A DNA stretch of 64,000 bases. It comes from Paenibacillus_AR mesotrionivorans (GTDB lineage: Bacteria > Bacillota > Bacilli > Paenibacillales > NBRC-103111). Both the position numbers and the translations under genes were made by a program. The stretch covers positions 1 to 64,000 of the forward strand of contig NZ_JBJURJ010000021.1 in assembly GCF_046098205.1 (NCBI RefSeq). The letters are read 5' to 3'. Below, piece after piece: positions 31,842 to 40,755 of this stretch (position 1 is its first letter; every line of letters starts with the position of its first letter). The notes under the pieces are model-generated. The model ran no database searches and was not told the DNA's origin. It saw nothing but the letters and a program-made list of their open reading frames with translations.

Positions 31842-33818
31842 ATGAAACCGAAACTGTCCAACCGTATATTCCAATGGGGGCTGGTGCTGGCCTTTGGCCT
31901 GGCTGTCACCGTCACTGTCTCCTCGTTCTTCCCTGGTCCGGGAGCCAACGTAAAGACCGCTCTGGGGGATGAACCCGCAGCAGGCGAATCCCTCTCCACG
32001 GAAATCCCCCGGGAGAGCGACTCCGAGCCGGCATTAAGCAACCGCCTGGTGGAGTATCATATGGCCGTATCCCTTTCTCCGGATGAAAAGCTGCTTCAGG
32101 GCGCCCAGTCGGTAACCTGGAAAAACCCGGGGGGCCAGCCCGTATCCCAGCTGTATCTGCACCTGTATCCGAATGCCTTTGCCTCCAAAAAAACCACCTT
32201 CATGCAGGAATCCGGCGGGCGTTTACGGGGTGACAAGCAGCCGGAGGATGGCTTCGGCCAGATGCGGCTGGACAGCCTTGCCACAGAAGAAGGGGTCAAC
32301 CTGATGGACCGGGTGAGTTATGTGCAGCCGGACGACGGCAACAAGAATGACCAGTCCCTTATGAAGATTGAGCTTCCCACCCCTGTGCAGCCCGGCGGTA
32401 ACATCACCCTGACCATGGATTTCCGGGTCAAGCTTCCCCAGGTATTCGCCCGGATGGGGTACTCCGGTAATTTCGTCATGGCAGGCCAATGGTTCCCCAA
32501 GCTGGCGAAATACGAGCCTGCCGGAACCCGGAGAAGAACCGAGGAGGGCTGGAACCTCCACCAATACCACGGCAATTCAGAATTCTACGCCGACTTCGGC
32601 ATTTACAACGTAAAGATTAAGGTTCCCGCCGACTATACCGTCGCCGCCACCGGCTTCCCTACCAAACCTGCCACTGTGGAAAATGGAACGAAGGTTTACC
32701 GGTTCTACTCAGACGACGTCCATGACTTTGCCTGGGCGGCCTCGCCGGACTTCATCTATGTGGAGGAGCCCTTCTCCGCCCCCAATGTTCCGGGGGTCAA
32801 GATCAAGCTGTACCTGGACCCGGCCCATGAGCATCTCAAAAGCCGCTATCTGGCCGCCGCCAAAAAATCTCTGGCCCGCTACAGCGAATGGTACGGTCCG
32901 TACCCCTACTCCACGTTATCCGTAGTGGTGCCTCCTGCCGGAGGTAACGGTGCAGGCGGGATGGAATACCCCACCCTGGTCACCGCCTGGGGAGCGGATG
33001 AAGCCAGTCCCGGCCTGGAGCTGGAGCGGGTGGTGGTGCATGAGATCGGACACCAGTTTTTCTACGGCATGGTGGCCTCCAATGAATTCGAGGAAGCATG
33101 GCTGGACGAAGGCTTCACCTCCTATGCCGAGGACAAGGTAATGGAGAAGGAATACGGCGTCCGCCCCAACCTGCCCGTAGAGGCCAGCTATATTACAGCC
33201 CCTGAGCCACTCACCCGGAATGCATGGGATTACGGCAGCCATGACGAATACGCCGAGAATGTCTATACCCGGGCCAAGCTTGCTCTCTTCGCCATCGAAA
33301 AGGAAATCGGCAGTGACCAGATGGCCAAGGTGATGAAGTCATATTTCACCCGTTGGAAGTTCAAGCATCCCGCAACGGCAGATTTCCAGACGGTACTCGA
33401 GGAAAAAACAGGAAGGTCCTGGAAGGAATTCTTCGACCAGTTTATCTATGCGGGTGGTATGGTGGATTTCGAGGTGGCAGGCATCAAGGTGGACAAAACA
33501 CCCGAGGGCGCCTATAACAGCCAAGTGCTCATCCGTAAGAAGGGCGCTAATGTATCTCCGGTCCCTATCCGCTTCCGCTTTACCGACGGCACTGTTATGG
33601 AAAAAAGCTGGGACGCCCAAGGCAGCGAAATTGTGTATACCTTGAACCACAGCGCTCCCCTGGAATGGGCGTTTATCGATCCCGGCTACAGCCTGGTGCT
33701 GGAAAACAAACATATCAATAACTTTATGAAGCAAAAAGTGGACGGCAAAGCCTCCATCCGCCTGAACGTCGGGACTACCCGCGTGATGGAGCTGCTTTTT
33801 GGCTGGCTGGCCTGGTAA
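31842..33818 (+). CDS. M1 family zinc metallopeptidase, membrane- or secretion-directed
   Basis: This is a 658-residue aminopeptidase-like enzyme. The zinc site is complete: HEIGH (400-404) and, 18 residues later, E423 in EEAWLDEGFTSYAE, with the M1 exopeptidase-type motif GNGAGGMEYPTL before it. An N-terminal hydrophobic segment (about 12-28) is a signal anchor or signal peptide, so the enzyme acts outside. GGGGTG lies seven bases before the ATG at 31842; an ATG two codons upstream is possible. The gene is followed within 36 bases by a membrane protein gene and forms an operon with it. Substrate unknown; processing of peptides or surface proteins is possible. Confidence 0.92.
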   Translation: MKPKLSNRIFQWGLVLAFGLAVTVTVSSFFPGPGANVKTALGDEPAAGESLSTEIPRESDSEPALSNRLVEYHMAVSLSPDEKLLQGAQSVTWKNPGGQPVSQLYLHLYPNAFASKKTTFMQESGGRLRGDKQPEDGFGQMRLDSLATEEGVNLMDRVSYVQPDDGNKNDQSLMKIELPTPVQPGGNITLTMDFRVKLPQVFARMGYSGNFVMAGQWFPKLAKYEPAGTRRRTEEGWNLHQYHGNSEFYADFGIYNVKIKVPADYTVAATGFPTKPATVENGTKVYRFYSDDVHDFAWAASPDFIYVEEPFSAPNVPGVKIKLYLDPAHEHLKSRYLAAAKKSLARYSEWYGPYPYSTLSVVVPPAGGNGAGGMEYPTLVTAWGADEASPGLELERVVVHEIGHQFFYGMVASNEFEEAWLDEGFTSYAEDKVMEKEYGVRPNLPVEASYITAPEPLTRNAWDYGSHDEYAENVYTRAKLALFAIEKEIGSDQMAKVMKSYFTRWKFKHPATADFQTVLEEKTGRSWKEFFDQFIYAGGMVDFEVAGIKVDKTPEGAYNSQVLIRKKGANVSPVPIRFRFTDGTVMEKSWDAQGSEIVYTLNHSAPLEWAFIDPGYSLVLENKHINNFMKQKVDGKASIRLNVGTTRVMELLFGWLAW

Positions 33819-33854
33819 AAACAACCGCTTCTATCCCACCGGGAGGTGAAACCC

Positions 33855-34673
33855 GTGTTCTCGTATATCAAATCCGGCTTCCGCTCTACTCTGAACCAGC
33901 CGTTCTCCGTATTGGTGCTGTTTTTGTACCGGTTCGGCTGGGGGGTGGCCCTGTATAAGCTGGCCCAATCCTACATCCTGCCTATTCTTCACCGCTATCC
34001 CAACGTGGAGGGCCTGGAGGCTCAAAGCCATCTGTTCCTGGCGGAGGCCCAGTTCGTGCTGCTGAAGACCGATGTTAGCCATTCGGTCCTCTGGCTTCTG
34101 GCAGGTCTGCTGGTTGCCCGTATGCTGCTGACGCCATTGCTCAATGCAGGGCTGCTGTATTCCCTGAGCAACCCCCACTACAATGCCGGATACCGGTTTG
34201 TCCGCGGGATCAAGGAGTTATGGAAAAGCTATGCGCTGCTCTATGCGGGGCAGACGCTCTTGACCCTACTTCCCTTGTGGTGGATCCTGCCCCGGATGAA
34301 AACAGCCTTCCTCTCCGCCCGCACGTACCCGGAGATGGCGTCTGAGCTGCTGCCTTTGCTTGCTTTGCTTCTGGGCTACAGCTTTGTCGTGCGGCTGCTC
34401 TTTTTGTACCTGCAGCTGGGCCGGGCTTCCTCCCGGAGTATGGGGCGCTCCTTAGGCATCGCGCTGCAATCCCTGCCGATGATGCTGGGGGTCGCCGTGC
34501 TGCTCCTCTTGGCAGCCTCCCTCTGCTCCCTTGCCGTTCTGGGCTCCACCATCGCCTGGGCAGGCTTCTGGATGCTGGTTCTGTATCAGGCGTACCGCTT
34601 CATCCAGACGCTGTTCAGCGTATGGGGCATCGCCAGCCAGCAGGAGATTTACAGGACTCGGGCGGAGAGGTAG
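33855..34673 (+). CDS. Multi-pass membrane protein of unknown function
   Basis: This 272-residue protein has about six hydrophobic segments (for example LVLFLYRFGWGVALYKLA, SVLWLLAGLLVARMLL, LLPLLALLLGYSFVVRLLFL, MLGVAVLLLLAASLCSLA) and no recognised motif. The GTG at 33855, eight bases after GGGAGG, is the best start. It follows the M1 peptidase by 36 bases, so the two are probably translated from one message; whether the proteins interact is not known. A bidirectional terminator follows. Confidence 0.72.
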   Translation: MFSYIKSGFRSTLNQPFSVLVLFLYRFGWGVALYKLAQSYILPILHRYPNVEGLEAQSHLFLAEAQFVLLKTDVSHSVLWLLAGLLVARMLLTPLLNAGLLYSLSNPHYNAGYRFVRGIKELWKSYALLYAGQTLLTLLPLWWILPRMKTAFLSARTYPEMASELLPLLALLLGYSFVVRLLFLYLQLGRASSRSMGRSLGIALQSLPMMLGVAVLLLLAASLCSLAVLGSTIAWAGFWMLVLYQAYRFIQTLFSVWGIASQQEIYRTRAER

Positions 34674-34722
34674 AAGCGGTTTGCAGCGAAAAGCAGAATA
34701 TGTTATGACTACCCAACCCGAT

Positions 34723-34773
34723 AAAAAACAAGCGGATAGCGCAGCTATTTCATGCGCCAACCGCTTGTTTTTA
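34723..34773. terminator. Bidirectional terminator between the membrane protein and the SLH gene
   Basis: Arms AAAAAACAAGCGG and CCGCTTGTTTTTAT flank a 25-base loop between convergent genes, with T-runs on both strands. Confidence 0.85.
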
Positions 34774-34798
34774 TGTCACGCATTTCCTTTTTGGCTTC

Positions 34799-37700
34799 CT
34801 ACTTATTGATCAGATTCGATTGCTGCAGAAGCCGCTGAATCAGAATGGCTACTTCCGCCCGAGTTACATAGGACTTCGCTTCCAGCTTATGGTCGCTGCG
34901 TCCGCTGACTAATCCCGCTCTGACGGCCAGCGCCAGGCTCTCCTTCGCCCAGTCGTCTATGCTGCCGGCATCCTGGAAGCCGCCCAGTACGTCCGTTGTG
35001 TTGATCGCACCGATCTGTTCTGCAAGTCCGGTCAGCTTCATCGCTCTATTGATGATGTGCATTGCCTGTTCACGCGTAATCGCCTCATCCGGACGGAAGC
35101 TTCCGTCAATGAAGCCGGTAATCAGACCATACTTCGCTGCTGTGGCAACGGCTCCTGCATACCAGGCTTCAGTCGCTACATCAGTAAAGGTATTCTGCCC
35201 TTCCTCAAGTTTCAGTCCCAAACCGCGTACCATAATCGCTGCGAATTCAGCTCGCGTTATCTCTGCATTCGGATTGAAGGTGGCTGGGCTGACTCCATTA
35301 ATGACCATCCGCGAACCCATGTCATTAACAGCCGCCTTGGCCCAGTGCTGTTCTACATCTGCAAAGGTCAGCGGATTCCAGACGACCGAGTAGGTGCTGT
35401 TCGTCAAGCTGTTGATGACGACATAGTAGGTACCATCCTTATGAATGACCTTCGTTGGCACATGCCGCACAGTTCCATCCGCTTCTACAACGATTCCGGT
35501 TGTAATCCGGTTTGGATCCATATCGTTATGCAGCGGGATTGTCCGCTCAACATACACATCGAACTGGCTCACTTCATACGTTTTGTTTTCATAGGTGCCG
35601 GTAATCCGGAAGTCAAGTGCAGGAACCACCGGGGTGAAGCCGTTTTTCACCGCCGCTAAAGCGATGACCTGTTGCATATCCTCCGGGGTTTCGCTAATGG
35701 TAATCTTCAGCTTAATGTCCTCCAGCTTCACTCCGGCACCAAAGTTGGCTGCCACGTTCTGAATGTTGATCTCAGCTGCCGGCAACGTATAAGATGCTTT
35801 ACCCGTCTGAAGCACAATAGTGGCTGCTGCCCTTTCCATATTTTGAACCATTTGGCCGTTCAACTCACTGACAATTACATCAACATCTGCTGTGACCGGA
35901 ATTGTAACGACCGCACCGCGTCCTTCCGCATCTAGCTTCGCCTGAAGCTTGACCGGGTTTACGGCTATGGTCATTGTTTGAATATTACCGTTCATAACCG
36001 TATTCGCTGTTCCGGCATTCTCCTGCTTGCCATTAACCAGAACGATCACTTCGTTGTCAGATTTGACTGCCGGTGGAACTCCGGTTGAATTACCGTCCGT
36101 ATTGCTAGGGGTATCGTCAGGAGTCGTTGGTGTCTCTGGATTGGTCGGCGTTACCGGATTCTTTGTAAAAACAAGCGTAGTCGCCGGACCGGCTGGTACC
36201 GCTCCACTGGCTGCTACTCGAATCTCAACCGTATGCTCACCGTTCAGCTCCGGCTGGTTCGTGCCATCATACCGGGTATACAGACCGCCATCAACAGAAA
36301 ACTCCATACTTGTATTCAGACCCAGAATGACGTTGTTCTGGTCATCCGCCAACACTTCAGGCGCCGACGGAATGACCGCATCAGAATCATGTACCCTCAC
36401 CTGGAGGACGTTGGACGCGAAGGCCGTTTCAGTTGCCTTCGTCCGGACCTCATAGATATCCGGAGCCAGCCCGGTTATAACGGTTCCTTCTACTATCCTC
36501 CAGGCTCCTTCACTGCCCTGCCTGTATTCCATATTCAGCGTAACGTTCTGCAGGGCGCCATTGTTTGCGTCTCTATAGGTTGCGTCGGTGACCGTCACCC
36601 CAACCGGTGCCGCCGCACGGGCAGGCACGTTCAGCGTTTGCGCTGTACTGTCCTCCGTTGTTGTTCCATTGCCTTGCTTCACGATGCTTAGCATGGTACC
36701 CAGCCAACTGCTGTCGATGGTCAACTTGCCTTCACCATCTGGCGTAACAGCTTCCCTGTTCACGGTATATCCGACGCCAGCAGTTAAACCCGTCAACTGC
36801 TCGGCCCGGTAGTCGATTCCCGCTGCCGGCGTGAGCTCCTTCACCAGCGTATACGCGTTGACCGTGACACTTTGCGCCGCGGAGGCGAAGGCGGTCTCCG
36901 TTGCTTTTATCCGGACATAATAAGTGTCCGGGGCAAGCCCGGTCACGCTGCCGCCGGTCACATCCAACCAGGCTCCTTCACTGCCCTGCCTGTATTCCAT
37001 ATTCAACGTAACGTTCTGCAGGGCGCCATTGTTTGCGTCTCTATAGGTTGCATCGGTGACCGTCACCCCAACCGGTGCCGCCGCACGGGCAGGCACGTCC
37101 AGCGTTTGCGCTGCGCTGTCCTCCGTTGTTGTTCCATTGCCTGGCTTCACGATGCTGAGCGTGGTGCCCAGCCAACTGCTGTCAATCGCCAGCTTGCCGT
37201 CATTATCTGCCGTAACGGCTTCCCCATTTACGGTATATCCGGCACCTGCTGTCAGTCCCGTCAGCTGCTCTGCGCTGTAGTCGATTCCCGCTGTCGGCGT
37301 GATNNNNNNNNNNNNNNNNNNNNNNNNNNNNNNNNNNNNNNNNNNNNNNNNNNNNNNNNNNNNNNNNNNNNNNNNNNNNNNNNNNNNNNNNNNNNNNNNN
37401 NNNNNNNNNNNNNNNNNNNNNNNNNNNNNNNNNNNNNNNNNNNNNNNNNNNNNNNNNNNNNNNNNNNNNNNNNNNNNNNNNNNNNNNNNNNNNNNNNNNN
37501 NNNNNNNNNNNNNNNNNNNNNNNNNNNNNNNNNNNNNNNNNNNNNNNNNNNNNNNNNNNNNNNNNNNNNNNNNNNNNNNNNNNNNNNNNNNNNNNNNNNN
37601 NNNNNNNNNNNNNNNNNNNNNNNNNNNNNNNNNNNNNNNNNNNNNNNNNNNNNNCGCCAGCTTGCCGTCATTATCTGCCGTAACGGCTTCCCCGTTTACG

Positions 37701-40231
37701 GTATATCCGGCACCTGCTGTCAGTCCCGTCAGCTGCTCTGCGCTGTAGTCGATTCCCGCTGTCGGCGTGATCTCCTTCACCAGTGTGTAAGCGTTGACCG
37801 TGATACTTTGCTCGGCCGACGCGAAGGTGGTCGCGGTTGCTTTTATCCGGACATAATACGTGTCCGGGGCAAGTCCGGTCACGCTGCTGCCGGTTACCTC
37901 CGACCAGGCGCCTGCTGCGCCCTTCTTGTATTCCATCCCGGTGCTCAACCCGGTCAGTGTTCCATTGGCAGCATGCAACGCCGTTTCGTCGGTTTTGCCC
38001 ACGCTGCTTGGCGCTGTCCCACGGGCAGGCACGTCCAGCGTTTGCGCTGCGCTGTCCTCCGTTGTGGTTCCATTACCTGGCTTCACGATGCTTAGCATGG
38101 TGCCCAGCCAGCTGCTGTCAATCGCCAGCTTGCCGGCATTATCTGCCGTAACGGCTTCCCCGTTTACGGTATATCCGGCACCTGCTGTCAGTCCCGTCAG
38201 CTGCTCTGCGCTATAGTCGATTCCCGCTGTCGGCGTGTTTTCCGGCTGTCCCACAATAACAGCTGCTGAATCAGCGCCTGCTTTATATAGCTCTGTTGCA
38301 GCAAGACGAACGACATAGCTTCCTGCCGCCAGTCCGGTAATTTCACCTGAAGGACTAGCCGTTACCGGAGTGTAGCTGCTGCCTCCCTCTTGTTTGTACT
38401 CATAGCTCGTGCTTGCAGTTAGTCCGGTTATGGCACCATCACTGCCGCCATGGGTGGTGACAGATGTCTTGCTTAGACCACTGGGTGCGCTTTGATCTCC
38501 CTTGTTCACAGTCAGCGTAGCAGTTTGCTTCACGCCCGCATAATGTGTCTCTGTTTCTGCTGTCGCTAGACCAATCTGAATCGGTCCGGCCTTCTCTACG
38601 GTCAAGATGCTTCCGTTAATCGTACCTTCACCGGTGCCGCCTGACTCTACGGTATAGGTTCTTGGACCTGCATTGGTATCCACCGTAAACAAGGTAGATA
38701 AGCTTGCAAGATCAATGGTTGTACCCATATAGGTAACCGTGGTTGTACCAGCAGTGTTGACCACATCTGCCTTGGACGGTAAGGAGCGCGTTACGGTCAC
38801 GGTGTATGTCTTCGTCTGTTTATCCTTTGCTGTAACCACAATTGTGATCGTGTTCGATCCCACGTTCAGAGGCACATGGACTGCTTCTCCGCCTCCTGCA
38901 GCATCGTTATTCACTGTCAATGCTGCGGATTCATCTGCCAAGACTGCTGTTACATCCAGACTCGCTACTGCATTCTCTACACCCGCCGTGTAACTCGTTG
39001 TTCCCGGATCGAACACTGGCGACAGCGTTCCATCACTCAATGTCATCGAGCTTAAGTCCGCCGAATGTCCGATCTTAACCAATCTATCGGCAGCAAAAGG
39101 TATCATCCACATATTGCTTCCGTCATAGACTCCGCCCCAGAAAACGGTAGATGGTCTAGTAAAACCATTAGGCCAATTGTTATAGCCGGTCATTTGCCCA
39201 GTCGTAGCATTGACTTTAATCACACGATCCGCACCAACAGGAGCCATCCATATATTCGTTCCGTCATAGCCACCACCCCAGAATGCCCCACCGGCTTTTG
39301 TATAACCGCTGGGCCAACTGTTATAGCCCGTCATAACTCCTGTTGCTGCATTGACCTTAATCACACGATCTGCAAGATATGGAATCATCCATATATTAGT
39401 ACCATCATAGACGCCTCCCGCAAAGGCTGAACCGCCTTTAGTAAACCCACTAGGCCAGCTGTTATACCCGGTCATGACTCCCGTTGCTGCATTGATTTTA
39501 ATCAGACGGTCCGCAGTATGAGGAATCATCCATATATTGGTGCCGTCATAGACACCCCCTATAAATGCAGTACTATTCTTCGTAAAGCCGCTAGGCCAGC
39601 TGTTATACCCGGTCATGACTCCCGTAGTTGCATTGATTTTGATTACTCGATCTGCAGTATATGGAATCAGCCATATATTAGTGCCGTCATAGACACCTCC
39701 CGCAAAGGCTGAACTACCCTTAGTAAACCCGCTAGGCCAGTTGTTGTACCCGGTCATGACTCCGGTTGTGGTATTGATCTTAACTACTCGGTCAGCACTG
39801 CTCGGAATCATCCATACATTGGTGCCGTCATAGACGCCTCCTGCAAAGGCTGTAGTATTTTTAGTGAACCCGCTAGGCCAGTTGTTATACCCAGTCATGG
39901 CTCCTGTTTTTACATTGAACTTAACCACACGATCCGCACCAAATGGAATCATCCATATATTTGTGCCATCATAGACACCTCCATTAAAAGAAGCGGTATT
40001 CGTTTTATTAAATCCATCAGGCCAGTCACGATAGCCTGTCATGGCAGTACCCAATACTTCGTTCCCTTCAATGGTCCCACTGAATCCATTTCCATCCTGG
40101 TTATAGATCGTCTGTGGCGCCGCCGCTGCCAGATTACCACTGCCCAAAGGCATCCACAATTCTGAAGCCCCACCTGCAACCAGTGTCATCATTAGCATAC
40201 AAATGCCAAGCCTCTTAAAGAATCTTTTCAT
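34799..40231 (-). CDS. SLH-anchored surface protein with seven-repeat propeller and 156-residue tandem repeats (assembly gap inside)
   Basis: This exported protein is 1,810 residues long as assembled. Order: signal peptide (hydrophobic 9-22); seven repeats of 47-48 residues beginning MTGYNNWPSGFTK (about 64-390), which fit a seven-bladed propeller; a cadherin-like beta-sandwich (MTLSDGTLSPVFDPGTTSYT, about 397-485); two Ig-like stretches; four repeats of exactly 156 residues (about 665-1288), each with an Ig-like half and a fibronectin-like half (VTGLAPDTYYVRIKATETAF); a Pro/Thr/Asn linker; a beta domain; and three SLH domains (about 1620-1810) that bind pyruvylated secondary cell-wall polymer. 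The 351 N fall in repeat 2, so true length is unknown. AAGGAG precedes the ATG. It is separated from the giant-gene cluster by a terminator. Confidence 0.9.
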   Translation of the reverse strand: MKRFFKRLGICMLMMTLVAGGASELWMPLGSGNLAAAAPQTIYNQDGNGFSGTIEGNEVLGTAMTGYRDWPDGFNKTNTASFNGGVYDGTNIWMIPFGADRVVKFNVKTGAMTGYNNWPSGFTKNTTAFAGGVYDGTNVWMIPSSADRVVKINTTTGVMTGYNNWPSGFTKGSSAFAGGVYDGTNIWLIPYTADRVIKINATTGVMTGYNSWPSGFTKNSTAFIGGVYDGTNIWMIPHTADRLIKINAATGVMTGYNSWPSGFTKGGSAFAGGVYDGTNIWMIPYLADRVIKVNAATGVMTGYNSWPSGYTKAGGAFWGGGYDGTNIWMAPVGADRVIKVNATTGQMTGYNNWPNGFTRPSTVFWGGVYDGSNMWMIPFAADRLVKIGHSADLSSMTLSDGTLSPVFDPGTTSYTAGVENAVASLDVTAVLADESAALTVNNDAAGGGEAVHVPLNVGSNTITIVVTAKDKQTKTYTVTVTRSLPSKADVVNTAGTTTVTYMGTTIDLASLSTLFTVDTNAGPRTYTVESGGTGEGTINGSILTVEKAGPIQIGLATAETETHYAGVKQTATLTVNKGDQSAPSGLSKTSVTTHGGSDGAITGLTASTSYEYKQEGGSSYTPVTASPSGEITGLAAGSYVVRLAATELYKAGADSAAVIVGQPENTPTAGIDYSAEQLTGLTAGAGYTVNGEAVTADNAGKLAIDSSWLGTMLSIVKPGNGTTTEDSAAQTLDVPARGTAPSSVGKTDETALHAANGTLTGLSTGMEYKKGAAGAWSEVTGSSVTGLAPDTYYVRIKATATTFASAEQSITVNAYTLVKEITPTAGIDYSAEQLTGLTAGAGYTVNGEAVTADNDGKLAXXXXXXXXXXXXXXXXXXXXXXXXXXXXXXXXXXXXXXXXXXXXXXXXXXXXXXXXXXXXXXXXXXXXXXXXXXXXXXXXXXXXXXXXXXXXXXXXXXXXXXXXXXXXXXXXXXXXXITPTAGIDYSAEQLTGLTAGAGYTVNGEAVTADNDGKLAIDSSWLGTTLSIVKPGNGTTTEDSAAQTLDVPARAAAPVGVTVTDATYRDANNGALQNVTLNMEYRQGSEGAWLDVTGGSVTGLAPDTYYVRIKATETAFASAAQSVTVNAYTLVKELTPAAGIDYRAEQLTGLTAGVGYTVNREAVTPDGEGKLTIDSSWLGTMLSIVKQGNGTTTEDSTAQTLNVPARAAAPVGVTVTDATYRDANNGALQNVTLNMEYRQGSEGAWRIVEGTVITGLAPDIYEVRTKATETAFASNVLQVRVHDSDAVIPSAPEVLADDQNNVILGLNTSMEFSVDGGLYTRYDGTNQPELNGEHTVEIRVAASGAVPAGPATTLVFTKNPVTPTNPETPTTPDDTPSNTDGNSTGVPPAVKSDNEVIVLVNGKQENAGTANTVMNGNIQTMTIAVNPVKLQAKLDAEGRGAVVTIPVTADVDVIVSELNGQMVQNMERAAATIVLQTGKASYTLPAAEINIQNVAANFGAGVKLEDIKLKITISETPEDMQQVIALAAVKNGFTPVVPALDFRITGTYENKTYEVSQFDVYVERTIPLHNDMDPNRITTGIVVEADGTVRHVPTKVIHKDGTYYVVINSLTNSTYSVVWNPLTFADVEQHWAKAAVNDMGSRMVINGVSPATFNPNAEITRAEFAAIMVRGLGLKLEEGQNTFTDVATEAWYAGAVATAAKYGLITGFIDGSFRPDEAITREQAMHIINRAMKLTGLAEQIGAINTTDVLGGFQDAGSIDDWAKESLALAVRAGLVSGRSDHKLEAKSYVTRAEVAILIQRLLQQSNLINK
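36368..38239 (-). repeat. Four tandem 468-bp coding repeats
   Basis: Units at 37772-38239, 37304-37771, 36836-37303 and 36368-36835 (transcription order) each encode 156 residues starting TPTAGIDYSAEQ. Units 1-3 are nearly identical in their first half; unit 1 differs in the second half, and unit 4 is the most diverged. The spacing is exactly 468 bases throughout. Confidence 0.92.
37304..37654. other. Assembly gap of 351 N
   Basis: Unknown bases fill the last 351 positions of the second 468-bp repeat unit. The gap starts exactly at a unit border and keeps the reading frame, so its size was probably set by repeat length; the real copy number may be higher. Confidence 0.98.
39067..40042 (-). 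repeat. Seven tandem propeller repeats (144/141 bp)
   Basis: Seven copies of a 47-residue unit (48 in the first) begin MTGY and contain GGVYDGTNIWMIP and ADRVIKIN. Starts at 40042, 39898 and 39757 confirm the spacing. Seven units would close one seven-bladed propeller. Confidence 0.88.
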
Positions 40232-40674
40232 GCAGCATATCTCCTTATTCTTTATTGAAATATGAGGTTTCTGTCAGAATAACGACAGTAGATTTACATT
40301 AGTCCAAGTATGATCGTACGATTCAGCGGTATATGCAGGAGGCTTCAACTCTTCTCTTTTGTATAAAGTTACCTTCACCCGGGAGACGGCTACAAGCAGT
40401 ACTCCACCCTTTCGCCACTTCTCTACATTCTGTGACTTTTATTGCTAATACTAGCTATTATTATACAGACTGATTCTCCCAAAATTCTCTCAAAAGCTTT
40501 GTATCCAAACCTCCTAAGCACCAGATAACAATAAATTATTACTAAAATACCAATATTAACAATTGGTTTATACCAAAATAGTAATGTCCATCAATTATGA
40601 AAATGGATGCTGGAGATCCCGCTTTTATTGGTAAACGACAGGAATCCCACATACTGCCTTCCAGCATAAGCAAA
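40232..40674 (-). other. Long leader/promoter region of the SLH propeller gene
   Basis: There is no gene in these 443 bases. On the minus strand a perfect -10 TATAAT near 40460-40465 has no good -35. If used, it gives an untranslated leader of about 220 nt. The leader contains CTGTC/GACAG pairing near 40265-40290 and a GC-rich block (GGCGAAAGGGTGGAGTACTG) that resembles no riboswitch I can name with confidence. AT-rich DNA lies upstream. Confidence 0.45.
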
Positions 40675-40720
40675 TAAAAAAGTTGGGCTGGAGACCTAAT
40701 GGTTTCCAACCCAACTTTTT
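40674..40720. terminator. Strong bidirectional terminator after the GLUG gene
   Basis: Arms AAAAAGTTGGGCTGGAGACC and GGTTTCCAACCCAACTTTTT (two mismatches) with a TAAT loop, flanked by T-runs on both strands, lie 36 bases past the giant GLUG gene stop. Confidence 0.92.
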
Positions 40721-40755
40721 ATTTTAGGTAATTTTTGGACAGCCCGTTTTGCTTT

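Noticed and set aside
36368..40042. CRISPR-like or satellite interpretation of the tandem repeats
   Set aside because: The repeats are long (141 and 468 bp), in frame and contiguous without unique spacers, and encode protein domains.
40381..40480. T-box-like AGGGTGGA in the leader of the SLH propeller gene
   Set aside because: The following bases deviate from the T-box bulge, there is no terminator/antiterminator pair, and the gene has no link to amino-acid or tRNA metabolism.
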